A stretch of DNA of 64,000 nucleotides, taken from assembly GCA_003023195.1 (NCBI GenBank), contig PXRX01000031.1, positions 1 through 64,000 on the forward strand, in the 5' to 3' direction. Positions within the stretch are counted from its first letter, which is position 1, and each line of letters begins with the position of its first letter. The notes under the pieces were generated by a model. That model searched no databases. It was given only the letters and a program-made list of their open reading frames with translations, and was not told where the DNA came from. Position numbers and translations under genes: made by a program. Positions 33,357 through 41,762 of this stretch are shown piece after piece. This DNA is from Halobacteriales archaeon QS_8_69_26 (GTDB lineage Archaea > Halobacteriota > Halobacteria > Halobacteriales > SW-7-71-33).

Positions 33357-34631
33357 ATGGATTACGTACTCAAGTATCGGTTGTTCCCTGACAGTCACCA
33401 GCGGGAGCAACTGGACTGGGTGCGTGATACCGTGCGGCAGCTCTACAACCACGGCCTCCACCGATTCAACCGCACCCCCGAATCGGCGGGCACGGTCAAA
33501 CAACGAGTCCGGCAAATCCGGGACGAAATCCCGGCGTTGAAAGACTGGTGGACTGACCTGAACAACGTCTACTCAACGGTGTTGCAACAGGCTGTTGAGC
33601 AGATCGCCACCAACATCGAGAACCTCGGCAAACTCAGACGAGCCGGGTACAACGTCGGGTCGTTGAACTGGAAGGCACCACACGAGTACAGGAGTTTCAC
33701 GTATCGTCAGCGGGGTTTCGAACTCGATGAGAAGAGTGGCCCCACCGGACGTGGAACACTGACACTCAAGAAAGTCAACGGGGAGAATATCGATGTTTCG
33801 ATCCGCCTTCACCGCCCGATCCCGGATGAGACCGACGTAAAACACGTCACGGTGAAGAAAGACAAGACTGGGGCGTGGTACGCCTGCCTCAACGTCGAAC
33901 GAGACGCCCCTGACAAACCGGACCCTCGTGAGATCGACACGGACGATACCGTGGGGATCGACCTCGGTATCACGTCGTTCATTCACGATTCCGATGGCAG
34001 GCAAATCAGCCGGTTGGATGTGTCTGCCGGCCGTGACCGCCTCGAACGCGAACAACGGACCCTGTCCCGGAAGGACCACGGCAGTAACAACTGGGAGAAG
34101 CAGCGACAGACGGTAGCTGAACTCCACAAGCGAATGCGGAACAAGAAACTGGATTTCAAGCACAAAGTAGCGGCATTCTACACCCGGAAGTATGACGCTG
34201 TATTCGTCGAAGATCTCGATGTGAAAGGGTTGCTGGAGGGTGATCGGAACGGACGACACACGCACGAGGTTGGGTGGCGTGACTTCATCACTATCCTCAA
34301 ACACCACGGGCGAAAGCGCGGCTGTCACGTCGTGGAAGTGGCCCCTGCTGATACGACGAAGGAATGCAACGAGTGCGGTGTGAAGACGAACAAACCGCTG
34401 TGGGTCCGCGAGCATTCGTGTCCGTCGTGTGGGTTCGAAGCTGACCGCGATTATAACGCCGCGTTGAACGTCTTGGAGCGTGGATTGGAGAAGCTAGGAG
34501 TGGTTCACTCCGAAGGAACGCCTGCGGAGACTGGGACCGCTGTGGGGACGGAGGGATCGGCCGCCGTCTCTGCAAGTGCCGTCGTCGAAACAGGAAGCCC
34601 CTGCCTCAAGGAAGTCACCGGAGGCGACTGA
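33357..34631 (+). CDS. tnpB: TnpB RNA-guided nuclease / transposon protein
   Basis: A 424-residue protein. The N-terminal beta-barrel/helical region (MDYVLKYRLFPDSHQREQL) is followed by a split RuvC nuclease with Asp202 in VGIDLGI, Glu285 in VFVEDLDVKG and the last Asp in ADRDYNAALNV (363-366). A zinc finger has Cys337, Cys340, Cys355 and Cys358. All catalytic residues are present, so it should be active as an RNA-guided DNA nuclease. The C-terminal 50 residues (EGTPAETGTAVGTEG...) are low-complexity because this DNA also encodes the right end and guide RNA. The stop codon lies inside the right-end hairpin. Confidence 0.93.
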   Translation: MDYVLKYRLFPDSHQREQLDWVRDTVRQLYNHGLHRFNRTPESAGTVKQRVRQIRDEIPALKDWWTDLNNVYSTVLQQAVEQIATNIENLGKLRRAGYNVGSLNWKAPHEYRSFTYRQRGFELDEKSGPTGRGTLTLKKVNGENIDVSIRLHRPIPDETDVKHVTVKKDKTGAWYACLNVERDAPDKPDPREIDTDDTVGIDLGITSFIHDSDGRQISRLDVSAGRDRLEREQRTLSRKDHGSNNWEKQRQTVAELHKRMRNKKLDFKHKVAAFYTRKYDAVFVEDLDVKGLLEGDRNGRHTHEVGWRDFITILKHHGRKRGCHVVEVAPADTTKECNECGVKTNKPLWVREHSCPSCGFEADRDYNAALNVLERGLEKLGVVHSEGTPAETGTAVGTEGSAAVSASAVVETGSPCLKEVTGGD

Positions 34632-34650
34632 GTAGGCAGGGGTAGTTCAC
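34560..34650 (+). ncRNA. Probable TnpB guide RNA (omega/re-RNA) scaffold 3' end
   Basis: The last part of tnpB and its right end can fold. A 9-bp outer stem CCCCTGCCT (34598-34606) with AGGCAGGGG (34634-34642) encloses an inner stem GTCACC/GGCGAC. The element ends at about 34650. By analogy with characterised TnpB elements, the RNA begins inside the 3' end of tnpB and the guide is the sequence immediately after 34650. The 5' end given is only a guess. Confidence 0.5.
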
Positions 34651-34675
34651 GTGCTCGCCGTCCCAGGGCCGACCA

Positions 34676-35461
34676 ATGACCGATCCCAGTGACCCTGACG
34701 TCCCGGTAAACTACCATCGACAGGGGCCCGTGGCGGTCGTGGAGATCGATCGTCCGGACGTGCGGAACGCGGTCGACCGCCGGACGGCCGAGGCCCTCGG
34801 CGCGGCCTGGGACCGCTTCGCGGACGACGAGAACGCGGCGGTGGGGGTGCTGACCGGTGCCGGCGAGGACTTCTCCGCCGGCGCGGACCTGGAGGCCATG
34901 GATCTGGAAGACGGCGAGGACGGGTGGCTCGGGTTCACCCGCCGACGGATCGACAAGCCGACGGTCGCGGCCGTCGAGGGCCACTGCGTCGCCGGCGGCC
35001 TCGAGATGGCGCTGTGGTGTGACATCCGGGTCGCCGCCGAGGGCACCACGTTCGGCTGCTTCGAGCGACGGTTCGGCGTTCCCCTCGTGGACGGCGGCAC
35101 CCAGCGCCCCCCCCGGGTCGTCGGCCTCGGACGGGCACTGGACATGATCCTCACCGGCCGTGCGGTCAACGCCGAGACGGCCCGGGAGTGGGGCCTGGTC
35201 ACCCGCCTCGCGCCCGACGGGGATGCCCTTGACGTGGCTGTCGAGGTGGCCGAGCGGATAGCGTCGTTCCCCCAGGAGACGGTCCGGACCGACCGGGCGG
35301 CCGTCTACGACGGCCTCGGGACTGACCTCGACCGCGGCCTCCGGGTCGAGGCCTGGCACGGTACCCGTGCGATGGAGGCCGCCCGGGGGGGGGCCGCCCG
35401 CTTCGCGGCGGGGGAGGGTCGGGGTGGCGACGGGATCGAGGACCCCGACGGGGGGGAGTGA
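34676..35461 (+). CDS. Enoyl-CoA hydratase/isomerase (crotonase) family protein
   Basis: A 261-residue protein. The N-terminal PVAVVEIDRPDVRNAVD, oxyanion-hole segments GEDFSAGADLEAM and AAVEGHCVAGGLEMALWCD, and the FGCFERRFGVPLVDGGTQR block place it in the crotonase superfamily. The second catalytic Glu of true hydratases (in the RRFG-x-P-x-x-GG region) is not obvious because the block reads VPLVDGGT; the reaction could be hydration, isomerisation or hydrolysis of an acyl-CoA. Insertion of TnpB just 25 bp upstream has probably replaced its native promoter. Confidence 0.88.
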   Translation: MTDPSDPDVPVNYHRQGPVAVVEIDRPDVRNAVDRRTAEALGAAWDRFADDENAAVGVLTGAGEDFSAGADLEAMDLEDGEDGWLGFTRRRIDKPTVAAVEGHCVAGGLEMALWCDIRVAAEGTTFGCFERRFGVPLVDGGTQRPPRVVGLGRALDMILTGRAVNAETAREWGLVTRLAPDGDALDVAVEVAERIASFPQETVRTDRAAVYDGLGTDLDRGLRVEAWHGTRAMEAARGGAARFAAGEGRGGDGIEDPDGGE

Positions 35462-35509
35462 TCCGCCGGTGGGCCACCGGGAGCGGACCGCACCTGACGC
35501 CGGACCAGC

Positions 35510-36757
35510 TCAGTCCGCCGGCGTCCCCTCCGCGGGCGCTGCGTCCCCGGTCCCGAACGGCGATCCGACCGCCAGGAACAGGGCCGACCCGGTCACGAGG
35601 ACCGCCCCGAACAGCCCGATGGTGGTGATCGGACCGACGACGTCCGCGAGGGAGCCGGCGGCGAGTTCGAACGGGATGATCGCCACGTAGTAGACCATCC
35701 CGGCGGTGCTGAGCAGGGTCGCCCGGCCGACGCTCCCGACCCGGTCGTTGATGAACTGGTTCGCCAGCGGGGTCGTCGCGCCGCGCAGCCCTCGCATCAG
35801 GAAGAACGCAGGGATGGCGGCCGCCGGGAGGAGGGCGACTCCAACGAAGACGGCCCCCAGGAGGGGTGGGACGACGGTGAACCAGCCCCTCGCGCCGAAC
35901 CGGTCCCGGATCGCTCCGGCGTTGTAGCTGACGACCGCCCCGAGGAGGGTGAACCCGGCGAACATCCACCCCAGGCCGGTGGTCGAGACGCCGAGGCCGT
36001 CGGCCACCGGCTGGACGAAGAAGTTCACGCCCCAGAACACGCCCATGAAGAGGCCGACGTAGGGGACGAACGTCCGGAGCGGCGCACGGGTGAACGCCCC
36101 GCGGATCACCGGGAGCGCGTCGAGGACGGTGAACCTGTCGTCGTCGCTCTCGGTGTTGGACCCGCCGTTGGCGGTCCCGTCGGCGGCAGGGAACGTCAGC
36201 AGGACCGGGACCGACAGTGCCGTGGCCGCCGCGGACCCGAGGTAGGCCAGCGGCATCGACACCGAAGCGATGTAGCCCCCGGCCAGCGCGGTGACCCCCG
36301 CGACCACGTACTTGACCGCCTCGCCGCGCCCGCGGATCCGCGCGAACTCGTCGCTGTCGGTGCGGGCCTTCAGGGCGTCGTAGAGCCAGGCGTCGTCGGT
36401 GCCCGACCGGAACGTGGCCGCGAGCGCCCACCACGCGAAGATGACCAGGAAGTGCCCGAAATCGCCGGCCCCGGCCATCGCCACCTGCGCGGCGACGGTC
36501 ATGAGGCTGGCGACGACCAGGCCCCGCCGCCGGCCGATGCGGTCGCCCACGTAGCCCGTCGGTATCTCGAACAGGACGAGGCCGCCCCACCAGACCGCGT
36601 CGATGACCGCCAGTTCCGCATAGGAGACGCCGTTCGAGAGGACGTAGAGGTACCAGATGGGGGCGGTGAAGCCGACGGCCATCGTCGCCCGGTAGGCGTA
36701 GTACTTCAGGACGAAGCCCGGGGGGAGCGACCGCGGGAGCGAGGGGGTCGGGACCAC
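35510..36757 (-). CDS. MFS transporter (second of a tandem pair)
   Basis: A 415-residue, 12-helix major facilitator. The signature loop between helices 2 and 3 is GYVGDRIGRRRGL. The two six-helix halves are joined by a hydrophilic acidic loop (about 195-210; ADGTANGGSNTESDDD). It resembles the neighbouring transporter in the same places (KYYAYRATMAVGFTAPIWYLYVL; RTDSDEFARIRGRG), so the pair likely arose by duplication. Such haloarchaeal MFS proteins may export drugs or metabolites; the substrate is unknown. Six bases separate it from the upstream gene, indicating one transcript. Confidence 0.88.
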   Translation of the reverse strand: MVPTPSLPRSLPPGFVLKYYAYRATMAVGFTAPIWYLYVLSNGVSYAELAVIDAVWWGGLVLFEIPTGYVGDRIGRRRGLVVASLMTVAAQVAMAGAGDFGHFLVIFAWWALAATFRSGTDDAWLYDALKARTDSDEFARIRGRGEAVKYVVAGVTALAGGYIASVSMPLAYLGSAAATALSVPVLLTFPAADGTANGGSNTESDDDRFTVLDALPVIRGAFTRAPLRTFVPYVGLFMGVFWGVNFFVQPVADGLGVSTTGLGWMFAGFTLLGAVVSYNAGAIRDRFGARGWFTVVPPLLGAVFVGVALLPAAAIPAFFLMRGLRGATTPLANQFINDRVGSVGRATLLSTAGMVYYVAIIPFELAAGSLADVVGPITTIGLFGAVLVTGSALFLAVGSPFGTGDAAPAEGTPAD

Positions 36758-36763
36758 CGCGGA

Positions 36764-38059
36764 TCACCCTCCTCTCGCGCCGACGACGGAGCAGACGGCG
36801 GGGGCGTCCTCGCCCGCGCAGACGTCCCGGCCGGTCCCGAAGGCGACGACGACGGCGACGGCGCCCGCGACCAGCACACCCCCGGCGATGCCGACTGCCG
36901 TCAGCGGGGAGGTCAGGTCGCCGACGGCCCCCGAGACGAGGCGGAAGGGAACCCGTGCCAGCCCCAGGAGCATCGACGTCGCCGAGAGCACCGTCGCCCG
37001 CCCCACGCTGTCGGCGTGGTCGTTGACGAACCGCTCCTTGAACACGTCCGTGGCGTTCAGCAACGCCCGCATCAGGAAGAACGCGGGGATGGCCAGCGGG
37101 GGAACGAGCGCGCTGGCCAGGAACGCGACCCCCAGCAGCGCGGGTGCGACCCGGACCCAGATCCGCGGTCCGATCGCCCGCTCCAGCCGGTCCGCGTTGA
37201 ACGTGACGAGGGCGGCGACGCCCGAGAACCCGGCGTAGAGCCACCCGAGCATGCCCGTCAGGTCGGCCTCGGCCATCCCCCAGCCCAGCGCGAGGTCCTC
37301 CGCGATGGGCTGGGTGTACATCCCGACGCTCCAGGCCACCCCGTAGAAGGCCGCCACCGCGACCACGAACGACCGGAGCGGCGGCGCGAGCAGGGTGTCA
37401 CGGATCACCGGCACTGCCTCGCGCGGACCGAAGTCGTCGGCGTCCGGGCAGTCGGCCGCCCGGTCGTCACCCCGGCACTCCGCCCGGTAGGCGCGGTTCT
37501 TCGGCATCGTCGCCGCGACGGCCCCGCCGAGTGCGACCGCCACCCCGGTCGCGAGAAAGGGGAGGTACATGTCCACGCCCGCGAGGTACCCCCCGCCGAG
37601 CGCGCTCACCGCCATTACCCCGAGTCGAATCGCGCTCCCACGGCCCTTGATCCGGGTGAACTCCTCCTCGTCCGTCTCCTCCCGGAGGGTGTCGTAGAGC
37701 CACGCGCCCTCGGCCCCCGACCGGAACGTCGTCCCGACGCCCCAGACGAGGTAGACCGCCAGGATGGGGAGAAAGGACGACAGCCGCCCGAAGGTCACGA
37801 CGGCGAGGGCGCTCGCGGCCGACCCCAGCAACAGGGAGTTGCGCCGGCCGATCCGGTCCCCGACGAACCCGGTGGGCACCTCGCCCAGCACGGTCGCCAG
37901 CCACCAGGCCGCGTTGAGGACGCTCACCTCCGTGAACGACAGCCCCTGCTCCAGCAGGAACAGCGTCCAGACGGGGACGATGAACCACGCCGCCCCCGTC
38001 GCGACGTAGAGGTAGTACTTCAGGATCGGAGCACTCGGTCGGTCGAACTCGACTGGCAT
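36764..38059 (-). CDS. MFS transporter (first of a tandem pair)
   Basis: A 431-residue, 12-helix major facilitator paralogous to the next gene. It has the helix 2-3 loop GFVGDRIGRRNSL, the same TDEEEFTRIKGRG motif after helix 4, and a Cys-containing acidic central loop (AECRGDDRAADCPDADDFG). The C-terminal tail is hydrophilic with two cysteines (VCAGEDAPAVCSVVG), absent from its twin. It is transcribed first. The substrate cannot be inferred. Confidence 0.88.
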   Translation of the reverse strand: MPVEFDRPSAPILKYYLYVATGAAWFIVPVWTLFLLEQGLSFTEVSVLNAAWWLATVLGEVPTGFVGDRIGRRNSLLLGSAASALAVVTFGRLSSFLPILAVYLVWGVGTTFRSGAEGAWLYDTLREETDEEEFTRIKGRGSAIRLGVMAVSALGGGYLAGVDMYLPFLATGVAVALGGAVAATMPKNRAYRAECRGDDRAADCPDADDFGPREAVPVIRDTLLAPPLRSFVVAVAAFYGVAWSVGMYTQPIAEDLALGWGMAEADLTGMLGWLYAGFSGVAALVTFNADRLERAIGPRIWVRVAPALLGVAFLASALVPPLAIPAFFLMRALLNATDVFKERFVNDHADSVGRATVLSATSMLLGLARVPFRLVSGAVGDLTSPLTAVGIAGGVLVAGAVAVVVAFGTGRDVCAGEDAPAVCSVVGARGG

Positions 38060-38434
38060 CGGTTGTCACCTCGGTGGGGTCGGGAACGGGCCGTTCGACG
38101 GGTGACGTCTCGCGGATCCGTTAATTCCTTGCCTCTACTAGAACCATCGGACACGACCTACTTAGTGTCTCGCTGAAGAGTATTTTGGTACTTCGTCTGA
38201 TGATCACGATCTGTCGTTCGGGTTCGGGGCCCGTGATCCCGTCCGGCCATCGTTACAGTAAAATTACAGTACATTCTCACGGACTAGACTGAGCGAACAG
38301 CCAGCACCCGTCGAAGCGTTCACCGACGGCGACTGATCGGGACTGCTGGATCGGGGGGAGGAGCCTCCTCGACGAATGGACCGTAGATAGCCAGAAAGAC
38401 AGGACCGTTGAGAGTGAGAGGATCGGGACGGGCG
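38060..38434. other. 375-base intergenic region with an ACAGTAA-type site
   Basis: It lies between the MFS pair (both leftward) and the 3' end of the HEAT-repeat gene. At 38253-38271 there are two copies of TTACAGTA in direct orientation 11 bp apart, related to the palindromes at 20341 and 26529. An AT-rich patch with TATTTTGGTAC is at about 38179. No ORF with coding character is visible. Confidence 0.5.
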
Positions 38435-39472
38435 TCAGTCGTTCCCGGCCGCGGCTTCCTTCGCGTCGGCGACGGCCTCGACGAGTTCGTCCTTGCTCAT
38501 GCTGCTCCGACCGCTGACGTCCAGGTCGCGGGCCTCGTCCATGACCTCGCTCTTGGTCTGGTCGTGCAGTTCCTCGACCACCGTTTCCCTGTCGAATGAA
38601 TCCTCGTCCTCTTCGTCTTCGCCTTCTTCTTCCTCGTCTTCGGCTTCTTCCTCCTCCTCGTCTTCGGTTTCTTCCTCGTCCGCGTCTTCGGCTTCCTCGT
38701 CCTCCTCTTCCTCGGCTTCCTCGTCCCTCGCGACCTCGTCGGGATCCATCCCATCGATGTTCTCCGCGAGGTCGGAGGGAACGCCGGCGTTCTCGAACAG
38801 GCCGGGGTCCGAGCGACCGAGGTCCTCGACGGCGGCGGTCGCACTGGTGTGGACCTCCTCGTCCTCGTCTTCGAGGGCCGCGACCAGTGCGGCGGGGGCG
38901 TCGGTCCCCTCCAGGAGGTGCGGGGACGCGGTCCCGATGTCCTTGAGCGCGAACACGGCCGCCATGCGGATGTCCCAGGCCTCGTCGTCGAGGGTGTCGA
39001 CCAGTGCCTCGATGGCACCGGACCCCTCCAGGAGGTCGGGGGTCTCGCTCCCGACGCCGCCGAGGGCCTCGCAGGCCTTCTCCCGCACCCGCCACTCGTC
39101 GTCGTCGAGGGCACGGATCATCTCCGGGACCGCGTCGGTCCCCTTCAGCATGTCCGGCGCGTTGACCCCGAGCGTTCCGAAGGCCGCGACGGCCTGTCGC
39201 CGGACCTCCCAGTGTGAGTCCGCCAGCGCGCGAAGCAGTGCGTAGACGACCCTGGGATCGGAGATTATCCCGGGGGTCTCCTCGCCCACCTGGGAGAAGG
39301 CCTTGACCGCCGCCTTGCGGATCTCCCAGTCCCGGGCCTCGTCTATCGTCCTGATCAGCGCGTCGACGTCGCTGGGGCGGATGTTCCGGTCGTCGCGCGA
39401 TCGTCTGGGGATGAAATCGGCGATCGGTCCGACCACGTCCTTGTCGACGCGCACGGATTCGTCGTTCGACAT
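38435..39472 (-). CDS. HEAT-repeat protein with acidic linker and SAP/Rho-N-like C-terminus
   Basis: A 345-residue protein. Residues about 20-240 are six or so HEAT repeats of 37-39 residues sharing a WEIRKAA / WEVRRQAV / WRVREKACEALG / WDIRMAAV core. Residues about 245-295 are almost pure Glu/Asp, encoded by GAGGAAG-type repeats. The last 50 (RETVVEELHDQTKSEVMD... SMSKDELVEAVADA) form a helical SAP or Rho-N-like domain, often nucleic-acid binding. This suggests a scaffold that attaches to DNA or RNA. The ATG at 39472 is chosen because the family-like DESVRVDKD starts there. The function is unproven. Confidence 0.8.
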   Translation of the reverse strand: MSNDESVRVDKDVVGPIADFIPRRSRDDRNIRPSDVDALIRTIDEARDWEIRKAAVKAFSQVGEETPGIISDPRVVYALLRALADSHWEVRRQAVAAFGTLGVNAPDMLKGTDAVPEMIRALDDDEWRVREKACEALGGVGSETPDLLEGSGAIEALVDTLDDEAWDIRMAAVFALKDIGTASPHLLEGTDAPAALVAALEDEDEEVHTSATAAVEDLGRSDPGLFENAGVPSDLAENIDGMDPDEVARDEEAEEEEDEEAEDADEEETEDEEEEEAEDEEEEGEDEEDEDSFDRETVVEELHDQTKSEVMDEARDLDVSGRSSMSKDELVEAVADAKEAAAGND

Positions 39473-39667
39473 GAGACTGATCTTCTGGGTGACTGCGGGT
39501 GCCTCTCCCAAGAGTTTTGTTATTCATTCGTTCAGGTATCGCGTCGAAATTCCGGACAGCCGCCGAGACCCCACGGTTCTCGTGGCCGACACGGCCTCGT
39601 ACCGCGTCCGGAGTTCGTGCCCGTCGGTGGCCGGGAGCGTCGTCCGCGGAGCGCGTGGGATCGGTAC

Positions 39668-39790
39668 GTTCCCGGTACCGGTATCGGGCGGTTACGTCCC
39701 CGGTACCGGTAGGGTTCGGACGGTCACGTCCCCGGTACCGGTGGCGTTCGGGCGGTCACGTCCGCATACCGGTGGCGCTCGGACGGTCAC
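39668..39790. repeat. Four ~32-bp tandem repeats downstream of the PAS kinase
   Basis: Units begin GTCCCCGGTACCGGT and end CGGACGGTCAC or close variants. Lengths are 28, 32, 32 and 31 bp, with the last partly degraded. They begin just after the kinase stop (39787-39789 lies within the last unit) and fill much of the 313-base gap before the HEAT gene. They are head-to-tail with no spacers, so not CRISPR. The rest of the gap holds only the HEAT gene promoter area (GAATAACAAAAC on the minus strand, near 39525). Confidence 0.75.
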
Positions 39791-41196
39791 GCCGTCGGGA
39801 ACCGGAGGGTGACGACCGTCCCGCCGTCGGTCCCGTTCTCGATGGCGAGTTCGCCGTCGAAGGCCTCGACGATCCACCGTGTGGCCCAGAGCCCGATCCC
39901 GCTCCCGTGTCGGAGCTGCGTCTCGTCTGTCTCCCCGAGGACGACGGCCCGTTCGTCCTCCGGGATCCCGGGACCGTCGTCCTCGACCATCAGTTCGACC
40001 CAGCCGGCCCCGGGGCTGTCGACGGCCCAGACGGTGACCGACGCGGGGTCCCCGCCGTGGACCACCGCGTTCTCGACGACGTGTTCCAGGGCGTACCCCG
40101 CCGTCGGTCCGACGTCCACCAGCGCCTCGGTGACGATACTCACCTCGATGGTCGCCTCCGGGTACTCGCGCCGGTGCTCCTCGACCACGGGGTCGACCAG
40201 TTCCTCGACGGTCATGGCGTCGCCGCCATCGCGGTCCTCCTGGACGGCCTCCTGCAGGTTCCGCAAGGTCTCGCCGAGGCGTTCCAGCCACGTGACCGAC
40301 GACTGTATCTTCTCCGCGTACCGGGCGTCGTCGGGGTCGTCGACGGCGTCGGCCAGGTACCCGGCGTACATGACGACGTTGTTGACCTGGGTCCGGAGGT
40401 TGTGTCGCAGCGTTCGGTTCATCACCGACAGCACCTCCTCGCGCCGGTTGCGGTCCGTGACGTCCCGGAGCACGCCGGCGACGCCGGTGAACTCGTCCGT
40501 CGGGGGCAGCAACGCCAGCGACGCCTCCATCCGGAGCCGTCGTCCGTCGACGGTGATCCCCGGGATGTCGACGGTGGCACGGCCCTCGCCCTCCGGCGAC
40601 GCCAGCAGGTCGCGGATGGCGTCCTGGACGGTCCGGTTGCCCTCGGCGGTGGTGATCTCCGAGAAGTGGACGTCCCGGGTCCGGATGTCGGCCGTCGAGT
40701 AGCCGAACTGCTCCTCGAAGGCGGGGTTGACGAACCGGAGGTCGCCCTCGGGGTCGGTCGCGTACACCGGGTCCGCCACGGCCCTGGCCGCGGCCTCGTA
40801 CTCCAGGTAGTCGTCCGGGGTGCCGACCGGGTACTGGTGGACGACCCCGACGCAGCCCTCGTACCGGGGATCCTCGACCGGCGTGAGTTCGACCTCGCGG
40901 TGGGCGTCGAGGCAGTCGAGCGCCGTCGGCGGGAGCCGGATCCGGTCGCTCTCGCCGCTCTCGCGGGCGCGCCGTGCCGACGCCTCGATCCGTCCGACCA
41001 CCCCCCCGGGGAGGTACTCGGAGAGGGTGGCACCGTCGAGTTCGTCCCGGTCGACGCCGAACAGGTCGGCACAGGCCGGGTTGGCTCGACCGATCCGTTC
41101 CCCGGCGTCGAGGAGGAAGACGGGCAACGTCATCGCGTCGGCGGCGACGCCGGCGGGCGGGACGTCGTCGCTCCCGGGTGGATCCGTCGAGTCCAT
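39787..41196 (-). CDS. Sensor histidine kinase with two PAS domains (cytosolic)
   Basis: A 469-residue kinase with no transmembrane segment. PAS1 is about 20-130 (FLLDAGERIGRANPACADLFG). PAS2 is about 135-265 (DPVYATDPEGDLRFVNPAFEEQFGYS, ending GVAGVLRDVTDRNRREEV). The HisKA-type helix has His in NRTLRHNLRTQVNNV, and the ATPase domain has N box HVVENAVVHGG, G1 EDDGPGIPEDE and G2 GSGIGLWATRW. It is an orphan kinase: no receiver-domain gene lies beside it. Start ATG at 41196. Confidence 0.9.
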   Translation of the reverse strand: MDSTDPPGSDDVPPAGVAADAMTLPVFLLDAGERIGRANPACADLFGVDRDELDGATLSEYLPGGVVGRIEASARRARESGESDRIRLPPTALDCLDAHREVELTPVEDPRYEGCVGVVHQYPVGTPDDYLEYEAAARAVADPVYATDPEGDLRFVNPAFEEQFGYSTADIRTRDVHFSEITTAEGNRTVQDAIRDLLASPEGEGRATVDIPGITVDGRRLRMEASLALLPPTDEFTGVAGVLRDVTDRNRREEVLSVMNRTLRHNLRTQVNNVVMYAGYLADAVDDPDDARYAEKIQSSVTWLERLGETLRNLQEAVQEDRDGGDAMTVEELVDPVVEEHRREYPEATIEVSIVTEALVDVGPTAGYALEHVVENAVVHGGDPASVTVWAVDSPGAGWVELMVEDDGPGIPEDERAVVLGETDETQLRHGSGIGLWATRWIVEAFDGELAIENGTDGGTVVTLRFPTA

Positions 41197-41762
41197 CGGA
41201 ACGTGGGTTTTCTCGAACTCCCGGGCTCCGGCGTATTAATCCCCGCGGCCGGACGGCGAGGACGTCGGGGCAGTTCGACCGGGAAATGCTGACGCCGGAC
41301 TCGCTCCGCCAACTGGCTCCGTTTCGCGGGGGAACCCCCGGCGAGATGACCGGACAGAAACGAAATTTTCGGGTGTCGTACTACGACTGGACGCTGTTGG
41401 CGCAGACGAGAGGCTTTCGACAGGAGTGCCCTGGAGTAGCAGGGGTCGATCCGTGGCCGAGTGGGAAGGCTTTTGTATTGCGCCACCTGATGGGGGCAAT
41501 AAGCGGGTTCTCCCGGACCATCCCGGACAGGTACACGGCCTCGGCCGTGTGAACGACCCGCACCGGTTCGATCCGGCCACCTGACGATGTTCAGTTTCAG
41601 AGTCTCTCCTGTGGAGCGACCGGACGTCGCGTGTAACGGCGTCCCCGGGTCCCGGCCGTCGGCCCCGGATCCGTCCCCCGAGACGGGAGCGACCGCCGGA
41701 CGGTCCGTCCACGCGTCAGTCGCGGAACGCGCCGGAGGTCCGGAGAACACCGACTTTCGACT
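41197..41762. other. 566-base region upstream of fttA; structured, non-coding
   Basis: No ORF with coding character is visible. A strong hairpin ACACGGC/GCCGTGT with a CTCG loop is at 41533-41550. GCCACCTGA occurs twice (41482-41490 and 41576-41584) and CCCGGAC twice near 41512-41527. At about 41455-41470 there is a D-arm-like GCC-GAGTGGGAA-GGC, but no anticodon stem follows. The region may hold a leader or small RNA; nothing is certain. Confidence 0.4.

Larger units (their letters stand above)
33300..34650 (+). mobile_element. Solitary TnpB (IS1341-type, IS200/IS605 family) element
   Basis: A tnpB gene without an adjacent tnpA, with a hairpin right end (34598-34642) closing in GGTAGTTCAC at 34650. 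The left boundary is approximate. AT-rich sequence from about 33300 (CTTTAAGACATTA) precedes the gene and gives it a TATA box. GC content drops in the element relative to its surroundings. It is inserted 25 bases before the crotonase start. Without TnpA it is not self-mobile. Confidence 0.8.

Noticed and set aside
41453-41490. tRNA-like start (GTGGCC and D-arm GCC-GAGTGGGAA-GGC)
   Set aside because: No anticodon stem or proper T arm follows at the right distance. The GGTTCGATCC at about 41564 cannot form a 5-bp T stem.
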